NCBI GenBank assembly: GCA_016169945.1
Contig: JADLSH010000388.1
Span: 248,001 to 312,000, forward strand
Source: Trachythela sp. YZ-2020
Lineage: Eukaryota; Cnidaria; Anthozoa; Malacalcyonacea; Clavulariidae
Length of the DNA stretch: 64,000 nt
Direction: 5' to 3'
A program made the position numbers and the translations under genes. The notes beneath the pieces were generated by a model that saw nothing but the letters and a program-made list of their open reading frames with translations, was not told the origin of the DNA and searched no databases. The first letter of the stretch is position 1, and every line of letters starts with the position of its first letter. This document shows positions 34,279-45,931 of this stretch, one piece after another.

Positions 34279-37200
34279 AGTAAATCGTCTGCCATTAGAT
34301 AGGTAAGAAATGATGATGAAGAGGGATATATACATATTTTTTTTAGGTCCGTTACTCCAGGTCCGTAACTAAATTCAAGCCCCCTGATTGGCTGCTTACG
34401 AGGTCCGTATCACACGATACGGACCTCTCGCGTTTTCGCGCCAAAATGAACATAGGAGTGAAGACTATTTTTAAATTTAAAAAAAATACCAAAAAAGTCA
34501 GAAAATTTCCCATAAAAATAAAGAAAATGGAAAAATAAACTGACTTTACTAATATGAACTTTGTACTAAGCAGAAGGTACACTGGAGTTAACTTTATTCT
34601 GACCAAAATGCGAAAAAATGGACAAAATATTTGTACTGTATTTGTTTTGTTTTATAAAACCTCATTCAGTATTCAGCATTTCAGCTATCCTTAAAAGTAG
34701 AAAAATAAACGTTCAGCATTTCAGCTACCCTTAGAAGTAGAAAAATAAACGTTTAAACAGAAAGATCGAAGATGCAACTTTTCCTTGATCATCAAATTTT
34801 GAAAAAATACGTTCCACTGCGGTACATTGATTTGTTTACTCAATTGTGTCATATTTTTCATAAACAATGTCAACAAGAAAGTGTTAAATTAAGGCTGCGT
34901 GTTAAAAAAACATTTTTCAAACTTGTTATTATCGTAAAACAACAAGAAAGGTACAAAATTGTAATCAACATACCTTCTTCGTTGTCTTTTGAGTAGAAAA
35001 GCGTCGATTTAATTAAAACCAAATTATATTTTTGTGATGTTTTTGATCGGCAAAGGCAAAGCAAGGGAGCACGAACCTTTTCTTGTCGGGAGATGTTACA
35101 TCCCGGGCGGAGAGAGAGGGTGCGCACGAGATCCAACATGGTCAGTGGAAATCGTTTGAATAAATTAGCTATGATCCGCAATAACCCTGAACATCCCCCA
35201 ATAATAATTTGTTCGCGCCATGTTTCAAAAAGTCGCACGCAAAAAAATCTTTCAAAATTTGTTAAAATGAGCAAAAACAAGGTTTCGAGTGTCTTTTTTG
35301 GCCAGAAAGCGGTGGATTTATCAGTGTTAAAATACTTTTCTGCAAAATGTATGACAAAATAAACAGGACGAAAGAAATTGGATTGAAATGAGAGAATTAT
35401 AAAGGAATATCCTTTATACGACGAAACATGAGCGAAATTTTACTTTGTTCGAAAATGCTACTTGTTTTGGATCCGAGAGCAGATAAAATTAAAAAGTCAA
35501 ACTTATGGTGCGATTGAATTTAATTTTTTACCCATTTTTCTATACAAAAATTACTGAAATAGTTTTGTTATCATCAAAACCTGTGAGATTTGGTAGGGCG
35601 AAATCGCCATTTTTAGCAAAATAAGAAAAAGCCAAATTTTCAACTTCAGATTTTAAAAAATCTAGCCGAGAGCCTCAAAACGAGACTATCCTGATACGTT
35701 AGTTTGAAGCTTTCTTAATAAATTAATCAAAGTAAGATGGATATAAAATTATCCGCGCGATGGATATTCGCGCTGATACCAAAAACGGCGACACTGTTTA
35801 TGTAATCTGTAATGTTTCCATAAGTACCTTGAAAAATCCTGCCAGAAATTCCATGTTTATACTATTCTTGCTGGTTAAAGCGAATAAGTTGAGAGATTAA
35901 AGCCCATTGATTGCAGAAATACAGACAGTTTTGAAATCATGTGAGTATGTTTCCCTTTCTCATTAATATAATAAATAGTAATTCAAGGTGTGTAAATCAG
36001 CACAGTGACATAAAAAAGAAGTAAAATATTTCCAAATTTTATCGAGAGCCTCAACACCAAATATGCTTTAAAATAATTCTAATAGCATATACTTTATATC
36101 TGGGGGAAATTTGTTTACCTCAAAATTCGCGCAAGTAATAATTTTGGGGATTTCCCGTCGAATTCCGAGAGCTTCCGATCTGTTCCGATACATAAAAAAT
36201 GATTCTTTACGCAATTTTTAAATTTTCAAAAGTTATTTTTCCCTTGTTTGCACCCTCAAACAATCACATATTAAATATTTTTCGTTGCTAGGAAAAACTA
36301 GACCAAAATCTGTAAATATCGCTCGGAATTTCAAAAGCCGAGTTTACTCGCCCCAGATCTCATTTCTAATAACCGCGCGAATTCTAACGGATGCTCAAAC
36401 AAAATTCCCACCTGTTCAACATCCCTGCAATAAAAATTGTAATTTCCAACCTGCCGCAATTTCTCGCGGGCTGGCCAGCTTAATGACTGTTATATGAGCT
36501 TAATCATTTTGGGACACCTATTTATAAGCAGGATATAGGAAGCGGAGTAACCCAGTTCCATAGCATAGGTGTTGAAATATAGAATATTAGTGTAGATTTA
36601 TGCCGAGTTGCTGTCCACACAGCTGCATCTATGTAACACTGAAAAACGGTGAATGTACAGTCAAATTCAGTGTAAGTAAACACTATATCGGTTTCCATAC
36701 TTGCGACTTATGGATTAGCAAGGTAGACGGGAGACAAGGGCGCGCAGATATAATCTGGTTAACCTATTAAGACCATTAACATACGACACTTTTCCCTGCA
36801 GAAGGCCCTTTTTCCGATAGGTAAAATTGTCTGCCATTACAGACTAAAGTTTGGGATACTTTACAATTTAATAGTTTTACGGGAGGTTCTTCATTATTTT
36901 CCTTATTCGCAAACCGGATCGATCATATTAATTATTCGTCAAAGGGAGATTCGTGCCCATGAAACATTAAATTGACATACTGGCATACGAGAGAGTAAAA
37001 CAAGTTGCATTAATTTAGAAAGTTAGAGGTTATTGTGTCAAAAGTCAACAGTGAATAGATTATGATGCAAAGAAATATTGAACAAAAGAACAACAAGGAC
37101 TTGCAATATCAAGTAATACACTTAGAAAAGGACACAACTATTTCTTGCTATAACGCTCGGGGATTGTTAATTACATGATGTTTCCTTGTTTTCCTACCTT

Positions 37201-38020
37201 GCATAGCTACGCCAATTTGTCAGCTCTAGTTTCCCTAATAATTTCTCGTATATCCCATCTAAGCAGACTGGACTTTCAGTCAATGACCCAAGCTGTTGAT
37301 ATAAAACAATTCTCATAAAACGCAATTCAAATACAACATATCTTTGTGGGAGAAGGGGTTCTGGGGTGTGAAGACTCATATTATGACAACCATCATCCCC
37401 ACTCACGTCACACTTTAAGCTGCACTGATTCTGAACTGAATGCTCTGTATCTTGTTGCAGAGCCTTGCCAGGGGTAGCCAGTCCCAGCTGACGAACCTGA
37501 ACCAAAAAACAGTTGAACAGTCTTATATAGCGATTTACAGCCGTAAACGAACTCTGGAAGTTGTGAATATTTACAAGCGTAAACTTATTAAAACTCTGCA
37601 AGTTGTTAATAATTACAGCCATAAATTCTGTAAGTTAAAAACACTCTGAAAGTTGTTAATATGTACAGCCTTAAACTCTTAAACAGCCGAAAACTATTTC
37701 TGGAACTTTTGTTTCTTGTTTTGATTGTTCATTTGATGAAATACCGAAAATATGGCATTGATATTGAATAATAGGTTGAAATAGCATTGAAAAATAGCTT
37801 TAAACATGAAGGTAAATGCTATTTTATTATTAATGAATTTACAATGCTCTACAACAAGATATATAGTTTTAAATAAGAACGATATCGAATTCTTAATATT
37901 ATAACAACAAATATTTACCTTAAATCAAAAGTGCACCGTTGCACCCCTGCCCCCAATTCCGGCGTCCCTGCATAATCGTATCTTGAACGAGGGATAGTCT
38001 ATTTGGCGCGGGTCATCTTA
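34279..38020 (+). other. B2 intron sequence without a recognised gene
   Basis: It is collinear with B1 8753-12450. The minus-strand ORFs at 34870-35280 and 37194-37622 parallel those of B1 but differ by frame or by scattered replacements, so I do not call them genes. Confidence 0.45.
34400..34427. repeat. GGTCCGT hairpin cluster, B2 copy
   Basis: It is a perfect inverted repeat: stem GAGGTCCGTAT, loop CACACG, stem ATACGGACCTC. Direct GGTCCGT copies precede it at about 34346 and 34361, as in B1. Confidence 0.6.
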
Positions 38021-38401
38021 GGGCCTGTTTATATGATCCCGTCTAGGCGGGACGGGACATTTTCTTCCCGTCTGGCCGGGAAACTCGCCTAGGTGGGATG
38101 GCGTGTTTATATGGACAAAAACATTGCCGGGACGAAGCCAGTTAAAAGTGCTTGACGTCATATTTTCTTGCAGAAAAGGGATTTACGCATGCTCAGAAGA
38201 AAAGTTCATCCCGCCTGGCCGGGATAGAGTGTTTATATGAGAATTTTTCGTCCCGGCTTGGCGAGATCCCGGCAACAGACGCCGGGATTCCGTCTAGGTG
38301 GGATAGAAGCGGGATCATATAAACACTCAATAGAGTTTATATTACAAGCGGGATCTCGGAACTGTCCTGTCCCGCCTAGCCGGGATCATATAAACAGGCC
38401 C
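38021..38401. mobile_element. PIF/Harbinger-type MITE
   Basis: Termini GGGCCTGTTTATATGATCCC and its inverse GGGATCATATAAACAGGCCC are flanked by TTA on both sides (38018-38020, 38402-38404). The 381-base interior repeats CCCGTCTAGGCGGGAC-like inverted motifs. No coding capacity. It is absent from B1. Confidence 0.85.
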
Positions 38402-38464
38402 TTAGACTGGTGAGGATACAATTAGAAATGTTAACCTGTCTGTCTCCACAGTCAATTTTCCAAT

Positions 38465-38538
<74 letters not shown>

Positions 38539-38539
38539 C

Positions 38540-38571
<32 letters not shown>

Positions 38572-38580
38572 GGGGGGGGG
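38465..38580. repeat. (TTG)n microsatellite ending in a G run
   Basis: About 35 TTG units have one TTC interruption near 38537 and are followed by nine G. The resulting poly-valine and poly-threonine ORFs are artefacts of the repeat. It is not present in B1, where the sequence between the two shared flanks is different and shorter. Confidence 0.95.
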
Positions 38581-39386
38581 ATGTTGGCGGAATAAGTTCG
38601 TAGGATAGGCCCTAAAATAAGTAAGCCGAGGACTCTAGATTTAAAATTTTCTAGGGAGAACGCCTGCCTGTTGACAATTATTGCGCCTTCGGCTCTCAAC
38701 CTTCCCTTGCCACATTTCGCACCCTGGAGCTGCCATTGATGGAACAAAATACACTATATTCAAGTAATTTATTTATATTATTGATAGAATTTTGGGCAGA
38801 ATCGATTTTTTTGCAGTGATGAAAGCATCAGCGTTGGTTTTATATAATTGAAATATACTTTATAAGAACGTTAACAGCAGTGAAAATGTATTAAATAAAT
38901 CATCATACTGGTAGCTACATCTGCCTACCATAATTTATTAACTTGCTGACAGCATAGAAAATCTTCTTGACGCCTTTCTTGGAATATTCTGGATATAACA
39001 ATCGAAAATAATTGACAGATTTTGGTCGTATCTTCGCTTCATAATCAAATGTTTTTGATTTAAAAGATTTACATTTATTTGATTTTTACTGGAAAATGTA
39101 ATGTTATACGATAAACGTACCCGTGCCCCAGCATTAATTACCCGCGCCCAGGGATTAGTTTCCCGCGCCCTCGGAAGTTTTTCCCGCGCATGTTTTGTCG
39201 AACCGGCGCCAATTTAGTTGTATCAGCGTCTGTCTAAGATGATCCGCGACCCGCGACTCGCGCCAAATAGATTATCCCATCTTCAATATATTGCTAAATT
39301 GTCTTTAAGGTGTTGTGTTTTCCAGGCCTTTATGCTAATATTATTTATGCTTCACACCGCTAAAAGAGCGTAAAGGTCGGTACAAC
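38581..39386 (+). other. B2 intron between microsatellite and hAT element
   Basis: No gene is recognised. Collinearity with B1 resumes at GCACCCTGGAGCTGCC (about 38718, B1 about 12500). Confidence 0.5.
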
Positions 39387-39909
39387 CAGTGCTGGGAGTA
39401 CTCGTTATAATTGTAACGCGTTACAGGCTATTCGTTGCTTAATTACATTTTGAAAAAGGAACAGGAAATGGTAATTATTAAATTACAAAAGAAAACAAAG
39501 CAACGCATTCCTTTAGCAGATGAAATTTACGAATTCCTTTTCTGAAAACATTCGTAAATGGAATGAATGTTATTCACCATCGAGTAAAAAATACGCCATC
39601 AAAATGCAAAAAGAATAATCTCTGTGGCCATCTTTGTCTCAGCGCTTTCACCTTTCGGAATTTGGATTTACAACAATTTGCCACGCAAATTTCTCTGTGG
39701 AAGTAGTGATTTTGGTTAACGATTCTTGAACCTGGCATATTTTTATTTCTGGTGTGAGACGTTTATTTGGCACCAGCTCCACATTACAAAATGTAATCTA
39801 TTCTGTAATTGTAATTACTTACTTTTGAAAAGAAGTAATTGCAATTAGGAATTAATTACCTTTTGAAGCAAGTAATTATAATGTAATTAGCTGTAATTTT
39901 GCAGCTCTG
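39387..39909. mobile_element. hAT-like non-autonomous element
   Basis: The left end CAGTGCTGGGAGTA with GTAACGCGTTAC just inside is the terminal style of a widespread animal hAT group. The right end is GCAGCTCTG. Flanks GGTACAAC (39379-39386) and GGTACAGC (39910-39917) form an 8-base target duplication with one mismatch. The 523-base interior is non-coding. Confidence 0.8.
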
Positions 39910-39917
39910 GGTACAGC

Positions 39918-41856
39918 ATACTCGATTATTAAGCAATCGTATGGCTGCTTTTTAGCGCAAAATGTTTTTGAAGTGATTTTTATGCGTTAGTTTCCTGCTT
40001 GCCCTCGACCGTCCTCGAGGTTGCCAAGACGCGATGCACCCACAGCAATTGTGTTGACGGTAACGGTAGTATATATAGGTTATCAAGCTGCAGAGATTTT
40101 CTGGCCTCAAAACAATGATCAACCTTTGGACTCAAATAAGTCAAATATATCACAAGCTGCGCAATACGAGACATATTAAATAAATCTAGACATATAGTTC
40201 CGGAATTTTTGTGTTATCAGATGGCAGAAAAAGAAATTATATATATGAATTTTATGTTGGCTTAAAAACGAAATATAACGCAATCGATTGAATTCGCCTG
40301 TATATACTTACAATATCCTGAGCTGAGCGATACCGAATCTCCCTTTAGTATTATGCAGCATGCCATTATGTTTATCTTAGTGTTATATATTCGGATCTGT
40401 TCGTCCTTCGCTTTTCTTTCTTGTTATGATGCCGCTGCGGCTGTTTCGTTGCGTTGTACTAACTTTATACGTATTTGAGGTGACATATTTCTTTGTCCAT
40501 GAGAGGAATTAATAGATTCCAGTGCTTGCTTCGGGTTGCACTTAAGTTCTGTTTGACTATACTGCGTCGTCACTCGCCATACTGCCCGTTGTTGTGTATA
40601 CACGATCATATATCCATGCTAAAAACTCTATACTGACGATTTGCAGCATTAGATCGCGCACGGCCACCGCATCATATATACCATCTGAAATCGACTTAGT
40701 CTCATCACTCCGAAAACAATTTGCACAATCGGTAAATTTTCATCATGAAACATCATGGGATGCCCGTATAAAAGCATGCTCAATGATGAAAATAATCTTT
40801 GAACTATCTGTCAATAATAAAACTCAGTTAAAGATGCGTTCTTTGGGGCCTGGACGTAGGGAAGGAATCGCCTGTTTTGAAACAGATCGCTTATCTAAAG
40901 TCTTGCTTAGCATACCAGCTTCCACGCATTGTCTCATTATTTTAAATCTATATCGTCTGTAAATATACTTATAAATCAAGGTGTTGTTGTTAAAATATCA
41001 TGGCCCTCTTCTGAATTAAGTCATTCTTCCCTTTTTTTAAATATCTTGGACAAAAAGAACTTTTACTTCCGGGGGGAGGGTGAAGTAGTTAACTGAGAGT
41101 GGAGGCCAACTTGGAGCTTCCCCCAGTTTATGTGGAAAAAGGCATTGGTTTGTACCGTTTCTATATGTACCAACCATTGTTTTATTATATATGCATATAC
41201 AGTTATATATGTACTTAATTGATTAATATTATGTGGCGCCGTTATATTAGTTATGTTGGAAAAGCATTAAATACTGTAACATGCCGTGTTATGTACATAC
41301 GTTGTTAAAGCAAGTCATACATGGTGGAAATTGCGGAAACAGCCGATGAACCCTGTTCGGTTTCGTTCGCCCCTTCTTGAAAGATGAGATCATCAGAACA
41401 TTTCCGACCACTTATGTGACTGTGTCTGTTCCATTCCATGCATTTAATTAGTATTCCGAAAATCCGGAGTGTTTTTAACAGAAGTGAAATTAAGCAGCCT
41501 GTTCTTCAAAGATGCGGTAGTTGGAATAGTTCAGAATAGTCATGCGATCGTATGCTGCTCTATTTCATTAGTGTTCGGAAAACCTGCAGTATTTTAAAAC
41601 AGTAAATAGAGCCGCCTGTAGATGTACAAACTTTTCATGTGTTATGGGTTATGGGTTATGACTGCATGATATTTGCTATCTATTGTCGTTGTATTATTGC
41701 TTCATAACTAGATTAATCGGTTCGTTAGCAGCGTCCAAGCATGGGTTTGCGAGTGGAAAACTAAGAAATATTGTGTTTCTTTTTAATATATTGAATTTAT
41801 GCATGACTGCGTTTTCAACTCGAATTTCACCCTAAAACCGTTTCTGTTAAATTTAG
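39918..41856 (+). other. B2 intron upstream of its LRR exon
   Basis: It is collinear with B1 13489-13690 and 24240-26050, without the nested insertions. The ORF at 40594-40962 has no recognised domain and its B1 counterpart is not equally open. Confidence 0.5.
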
Positions 41857-41928
41857 ATATCTTTGGAGGAACTCGATAGAGCGTCTTGACGATGGAATAT
41901 TCTCTGGTCTTAAGAATCTAACATATTT
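41857..41928 (+). CDS. LRR exon B2 (one complete leucine-rich repeat)
   Basis: This 72-base phase 2-2 exon lies between ATTTAG and GTAAGT. The product begins YLWRNSIERLDDGIF and ends SGLKNLTY. It is the tandem-duplicate partner of 26051-26122. The three differences in 72 bases are all replacements at exposed LRR positions, while roughly 120 bases of flanking intron show about three differences. Reading frame and both splice signals are intact, so the duplication probably added a repeat to the protein or supplied an alternative exon. Confidence 0.85.
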
Positions 41929-42396
41929 GTAAGTTTACAAGATATTTAAAGTTAGGGACCATTCATTATTTATGTCTAGGGGTCTCTTCGAAGAGAATTG
42001 GAGCGGGTAACTCATTTATTCACCCACGTAAAGGCTGAGTAAAATACATATAGCTTGCACATAAAGGTCGTATATGTAATAATTATCCCCTTGAGCTAGA
42101 ATTATTTTCAGAGAATAGTGGGTTAAACACAACTTTCAATCTCGACTTCAAATTTCAACTTTCAAACACAATTCAAAAACGTGATTGCTATAATGGTAAT
42201 TGTTGGGATGTGTTTTTATTTCAAATCTTACAGTTCAGGGTCTGGTTGTACAAATATCGAGGACAGACCTATCCAATGGGAGTAGCGATTCCTTTCAAAC
42301 TTTGTAAAAATGTATGTGAGGATTTCAAACTACAAAAATAGAAGCCAAGATTTAAATATGAAAATAACTTGAAAACTAAACTCTAGGTCTCTAATT

Positions 42397-43343
42397 AGTC
42401 GCTGGGGCACCTGTGCCCACAGCGACTCTATGTTTCGGCACGCATTTTTGTAGGATGTTCGTTAGCCACAAAATGACTTACGTCATTACTATCGGGACCG
42501 TCGAATATCGTAGGATGATGACTTTGAGCGCTCGTATCTTTGGCGCCCCTCATCCAAAACGGACGAAAATACTACCAATCGATTCAGCAAAAAAAACTGT
42601 TCTTGGCTAATGCCAAACAAATCGCTAAACACATTGTTTTACAGATCTCCGTGAGTTTTAACCTTAGTAATCTGGTATATTTATTATATCGGTAAACTAA
42701 TTATATATTCAGTACTTTTGGTCGATTATAACTTCTGTTTTAAAAACCGTGTGATTTTCGCTAATACACCGTTTCATAGAGCATTAAAAACAGTACCTAC
42801 TGACCAACTTTCAAAGAAAAACAATAAAAATTGACAAAGTTACGGCGAAATTTGAAATCTTAGCGTGCGGCCAAACTGGACTTTCAGACAAAAACAACCG
42901 GAAGAGGCCCAAAGACCTTGTTGCTATGGTTTTTAAGTGGCCGGAATGAATTCCCCAGGGTAAAATACCCTACATAAGATATTTTTGTCGTGACTGAAGC
43001 GCTTAGTACTCAATATATTACTTTCACTGATTGTTGTTTTTTATTCTGTTTTGTTTACTGTGAACAACTATATTTTGGGTTTTCATCGTGTATATAATTA
43101 GAGACAATAGTACATAAAACCTGTTTTTCATATATCATAATTAATCGACGATAATCGCAAATGCATTTGCGTGCTTGTGACTTCTGTCGAGCTCGTGTAA
43201 GAATGTATGCCAAGTATGTTACAATCACACTCAGAAAACTATTTGCCGAATGACCTATAGCTGTAGCACTGTCAAAATGTGTTAATTACGAAAAAGCCTA
43301 TATCATTACCCCAGCGACTAAACGCTCAATAGAGCGTCTTGTT
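42397..43343. mobile_element. Helentron-like (HINE-type) insertion without target duplication
   Basis: Compared with the empty B1 site (TCTCTAATTATACTATTT near 26611), B2 has 947 extra bases and no duplicated flank. The left end AGTCGCTGGGG is matched by an inverted CCCCAGCGACT at 43309-43319. Outside that copy lies a hairpin (ACGCTC, loop AATA, GAGCGT; 43322-43337) just before the right boundary. A terminal inverted repeat set in from the 3' end by a hairpin, with insertion at a T/A-rich site and no duplication, is the layout of Helentron-related elements. A further small hairpin (GGGCAC CT GTGCCC) follows the left end. No protein is encoded. Confidence 0.5.
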
Positions 43344-43649
43344 ATACTAATAATTCAGCATTTAGAAAGTTAATTACATGCTGGTTGCATTACCGGCTTG
43401 TCAACATAACCTACGTAAATTCTTACTGGACAAACTCAACCTATTGCGTTGACCATATTTTTACGCGACCATAGAACCACAGCAAGAATTCGACCAAGCT
43501 AGGATTTCAGGCTACAGCGTGTTGGCGAACTCCAAAAGAGAGACTGACATTTCGGCTAATCCAGACAGTAGGTTAACCGGCCTATACAGCGGCGGAAGTA
43601 ATTAGTATTCATACGTCACGCCTGGAAGTAAGAATAATAATGAGGTGAC

Positions 43650-43775
43650 GTAACGTAAACCGTTGCGTAACATAAAGCGTTGCGTAACATAAAACGTTGC
43701 GTAACATAAAACGTTGCGTAACGTTTAAATACTAATAGCGTTGCGGAACATAAAGATAAAGCGTTGCGTAACATC
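43650..43775. repeat. GTTGCGTAAC repeats near the left end
   Basis: About six spaced copies of the near-palindrome GTTGCGTAAC alternate with ATAAAG/AAAC. The right arm has the inverse set at 45728-45845. They may be binding sites for an element-encoded protein. Confidence 0.7.
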
Positions 43776-43786
43776 CATACCGAGAG

Positions 43787-43792
43787 TATAAA
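43787..43792 (+). promoter_or_regulatory. TATA box inside the left arm
   Basis: GAGTATAAAGTG lies about 250 bases upstream of the ATG at 44041, with a plausible transcript start near 43820. The same box is present in inverse orientation in the right arm (near 45711). Confidence 0.5.
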
Positions 43793-44040
43793 GTGAGGAT
43801 ATAGATGCTACTCGGTATATTGATTGTTCACGGCTTCCACAGAGAGAACATTTTTGGATATATTTCTTGTGAAAAGACCGGCTTTGATATATTGTTCACA
43901 GAGAAAACTTTACTGGACTGCTTTGAATTTTAAAAGACCTGATTTTAAAGGTAAATACCTATACGTCTGTTAATTTATGTAAACTTTCTTGGTCGTGGTA
44001 GACAGTAAAATAATGAACTTAAAACACTTTTTGTTTAGAC

Positions 44041-44235
44041 ATGGATACGAAAATATCCGAGTGCCAAACGATTGCGGAAATTACGGCTTTGGAAAGTCAG
44101 TATGTTTTGAGATTCAGTTCTATATATCAATGCTTTAAGGGTTTGCAAGGATTCTGGGGGAACTCTGTAGCGGTTCTCTCGGGGTTCCCTGGGGGTTCCC
44201 TAGTGGTTCCCTGGGGGTTCCCTGGGGTTCCCTAG
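44041..44235 (+). CDS. Inward-facing ORF of the left arm, unknown function
   Basis: The ORF starts MDTKISECQTIAEITALES and continues QYVLRFSSIYQCFKGLQ before running into glycine-proline-valine codons made by the minisatellite. A plausible intron (GTAAATACC donor at 43951, TTTTTGTTTAG acceptor ending 44038) ends two bases before the ATG, so the ORF would be the second exon of a TATA-driven transcript. The right arm carries the same ORF on the minus strand (45290-45472), but there the acceptor AG has become GG. The first 36 residues do not match a family I know. It may be the N-terminus of a lost element-encoded gene. Confidence 0.35.
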   Translation: MDTKISECQTIAEITALESQYVLRFSSIYQCFKGLQGFWGNSVAVLSGFPGGSLVVPWGFPGVP

Positions 44236-44258
44236 GGGTTCCCTGGGGACGTCGCTAC

Positions 44259-44280
44259 GGGACGCATCGTAATGCGTCCC
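44259..44280. repeat. Perfect hairpin in the central spacer
   Basis: Stem GGGACGCAT, loop CGTA, stem ATGCGTCCC. Two nearly identical 53-base units containing AAATATGTCCCGCAA and GAGTACTTCTACGGGA follow at about 44349-44455. Confidence 0.85.
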
Positions 44281-44560
44281 GACGTCCCGTAAGACTGTTC
44301 CATGGCGATACCTATACATTCCTTCGAACGGCACCCCGGGACGCCCTAAATATGTCCCGCAAGAAGGTCCCGTAAATGAGTACTTCTACGGGATTTGCTA
44401 AATATGTCCCGCAACAAGGTCCCGTAAATGAGTACTTCTACGGGACTTGCTAAATATGTCCCGCAAAAGCCCGCATATCGAAATAAATATTGTCCGAGTG
44501 GCCCGATTGGCCTTTGAAAAAAAGAATAAAAAATTAAAAAATTAAAAATTAAAATAAAAA

Positions 44561-45331
44561 CCGAGGGAACCCAAAGGAAACCCCCAGGGAACCCCGAGGG
44601 AACCCCTAGGGAACCCCGAGGGAACCCAGAGGGAACCCCGAGGGAACCCCTAGGGCACCCCCAGGGCACCCCCAGGGAACCCCGAGGGAACCCCGAGGGA
44701 ACCCCGAGGGAACCCCTAGGGAATCCCCAGGGAACCCCGAGGGAATCCCCAGGGAACCCCGAGGGAACCCCCAGGGAACCCCGAGGGAACCCCCAGGGAA
44801 CCCCGAGTGAACCCCAGGAACCCCCAAGGGAACCCCCAGGGAACCCCGAGGGAACCCCCAGGGAACCCCGAGGGAACCCCAGGGAACCCCGAGGGAACCC
44901 CCAGGGAACCCCGAGGGAACCCCGAGGGAACCCCCAGGGAACCCCGAGGGAACCCCAGGGAACCCCGAGGGAACCCCAGGGAACCCCCAGGAACCCCAGG
45001 AACCCCGAGGGAACCACCAGGAACCCTGAGGGAACCCCAGGGAACCCTGGGGAACCCCGGGGAACCCTAAGGAACCCCTCCCCTACTAGGAACCCCCAGA
45101 ACCCCTTAGACCCCGAGGGAACCCCCAGGGAACCCCCAGGGAACCCCCAGGGAACCCCCAGGGAACCCCGAGGGAACCACCAGGGAACCCCGAGGGAACC
45201 CCCAGGGAACCCCGAGGGAACCCCGAGGGAACCCCTAGGGAACCCCTAGGGAACCCCTAGGGAACCCCTAGGGAACCCCCAGGGAACCCCTAGGGAACCC
45301 CTAGGGAACCCCCAGGGAACCCCGAGAGAAC
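44561..45331. repeat. 11-base minisatellite, unit AGGGAACCCCN
   Basis: Roughly 65-70 units of AGGGAACCCC plus one variable base run across this stretch. The start of the same repeat in inverse orientation closes the left arm at 44178-44247. An 11-base unit cycles through all frames every 33 bases, which explains the long minus-strand ORF of GVPWGFPRGSL repeats. G-runs spaced by seven bases on the minus strand could form quadruplexes. Confidence 0.95.
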
Positions 45332-45472
45332 TGCTACAGAGTTCCCCCAGAATCCGCCTTGCAAACCCTTAAAGCATTGATATATAGAACTGAATCTCAA
45401 AATATACTGACTTTCCAAAGCCGTAATTTCCGCAATCGTTTGGCACTCGGATATTTTCGTATCCATGTCCAA
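45290..45472 (-). pseudogene. Inward-facing ORF of the right arm
   Basis: This is the minus-strand copy of the left-arm ORF, starting MDMDTKISECQTIAEITALE, with V to I and an extra G near FKGLQGGFWGN. The upstream intron acceptor reads TTTGTTTGG instead of TTTAG, so correct splicing is doubtful. Confidence 0.4.
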
Positions 45473-45931
45473 ACAAAAAGTGTTTTAAGTTCATTTACTG
45501 TCTACCACGACCAAGAATGTTTACATAAATTAACAGACGTATAGGTATTTACCTTTAAGATCAGGTCTTTTAAAATTCAAAGCAGTCCAGTAAAGTTTTC
45601 TCTGTGAACAATATATCAAAGCCAGTCTTTTCACAAGAAATATATCCAACAATGTTCTCTCTGTGAAAGCCGTGAACAATATACCGAGTAGCATCTATAT
45701 CCTCACTTTATACTCTCGGTATGGATGATACGCAACGCTTTATGTTACGCAACGTTCATGTTACGCAACGCTATTAGTATTTAAACGTTACGCATCATTT
45801 TATGTTACGCAACGCTTTATGTTACTCAACGCTTTACGTTACGTCACCTCATTATTATTCTTACTTCCAGGCGTGACGTATGAATACTAATTACTTCCGC
45901 CGCTGTATAGGCCGGTTAAGCTACTCCAGAC

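Larger units (their letters stand above)
43567..45925. mobile_element. Polinton/Maverick-like inverted-repeat element
   Basis: Termini AGTAGGTTAACCGGCC and, inverted, AGTAGCTTAACCGGCC are flanked by a 6-base duplication CCAGAC (43561-43566 and 45926-45931). The empty site in B1 has a single CCAGAC at 26852-26857. A 6-base duplication with AGT...ACT ends is the signature of Polintons. The arms are about 650-680 bases, close to identical. Each holds GTTGCGTAAC repeats, a TATA box, an intron and the first codons of an ORF pointing inward. The middle is an 11-base minisatellite. No Polinton core gene (integrase, polymerase B, capsid, ATPase) is present, so it would be a non-autonomous derivative. 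Confidence 0.6.

Noticed and set aside
38376..38747. Poly-threonine and poly-valine ORFs
   Set aside because: Direct translation of the (TTG)n microsatellite.
26051..41928. Lamprey-type variable lymphocyte receptor cassettes
   Set aside because: Those are intronless partial LRR modules assembled by gene conversion; here each LRR is a normal exon with splice sites.
43660..43780. Regular GTTGCGTAAC repeats considered as a CRISPR-like array
   Set aside because: Spacers are short, similar to each other, and the repeats are subterminal repeats of a transposon in animal DNA.
44346..45017. 223-codon minus-strand ORF rich in GVPWGFPRGSL
   Set aside because: Product of the 11-base minisatellite, which stays open in several frames; the non-repeat part has no recognisable domain.
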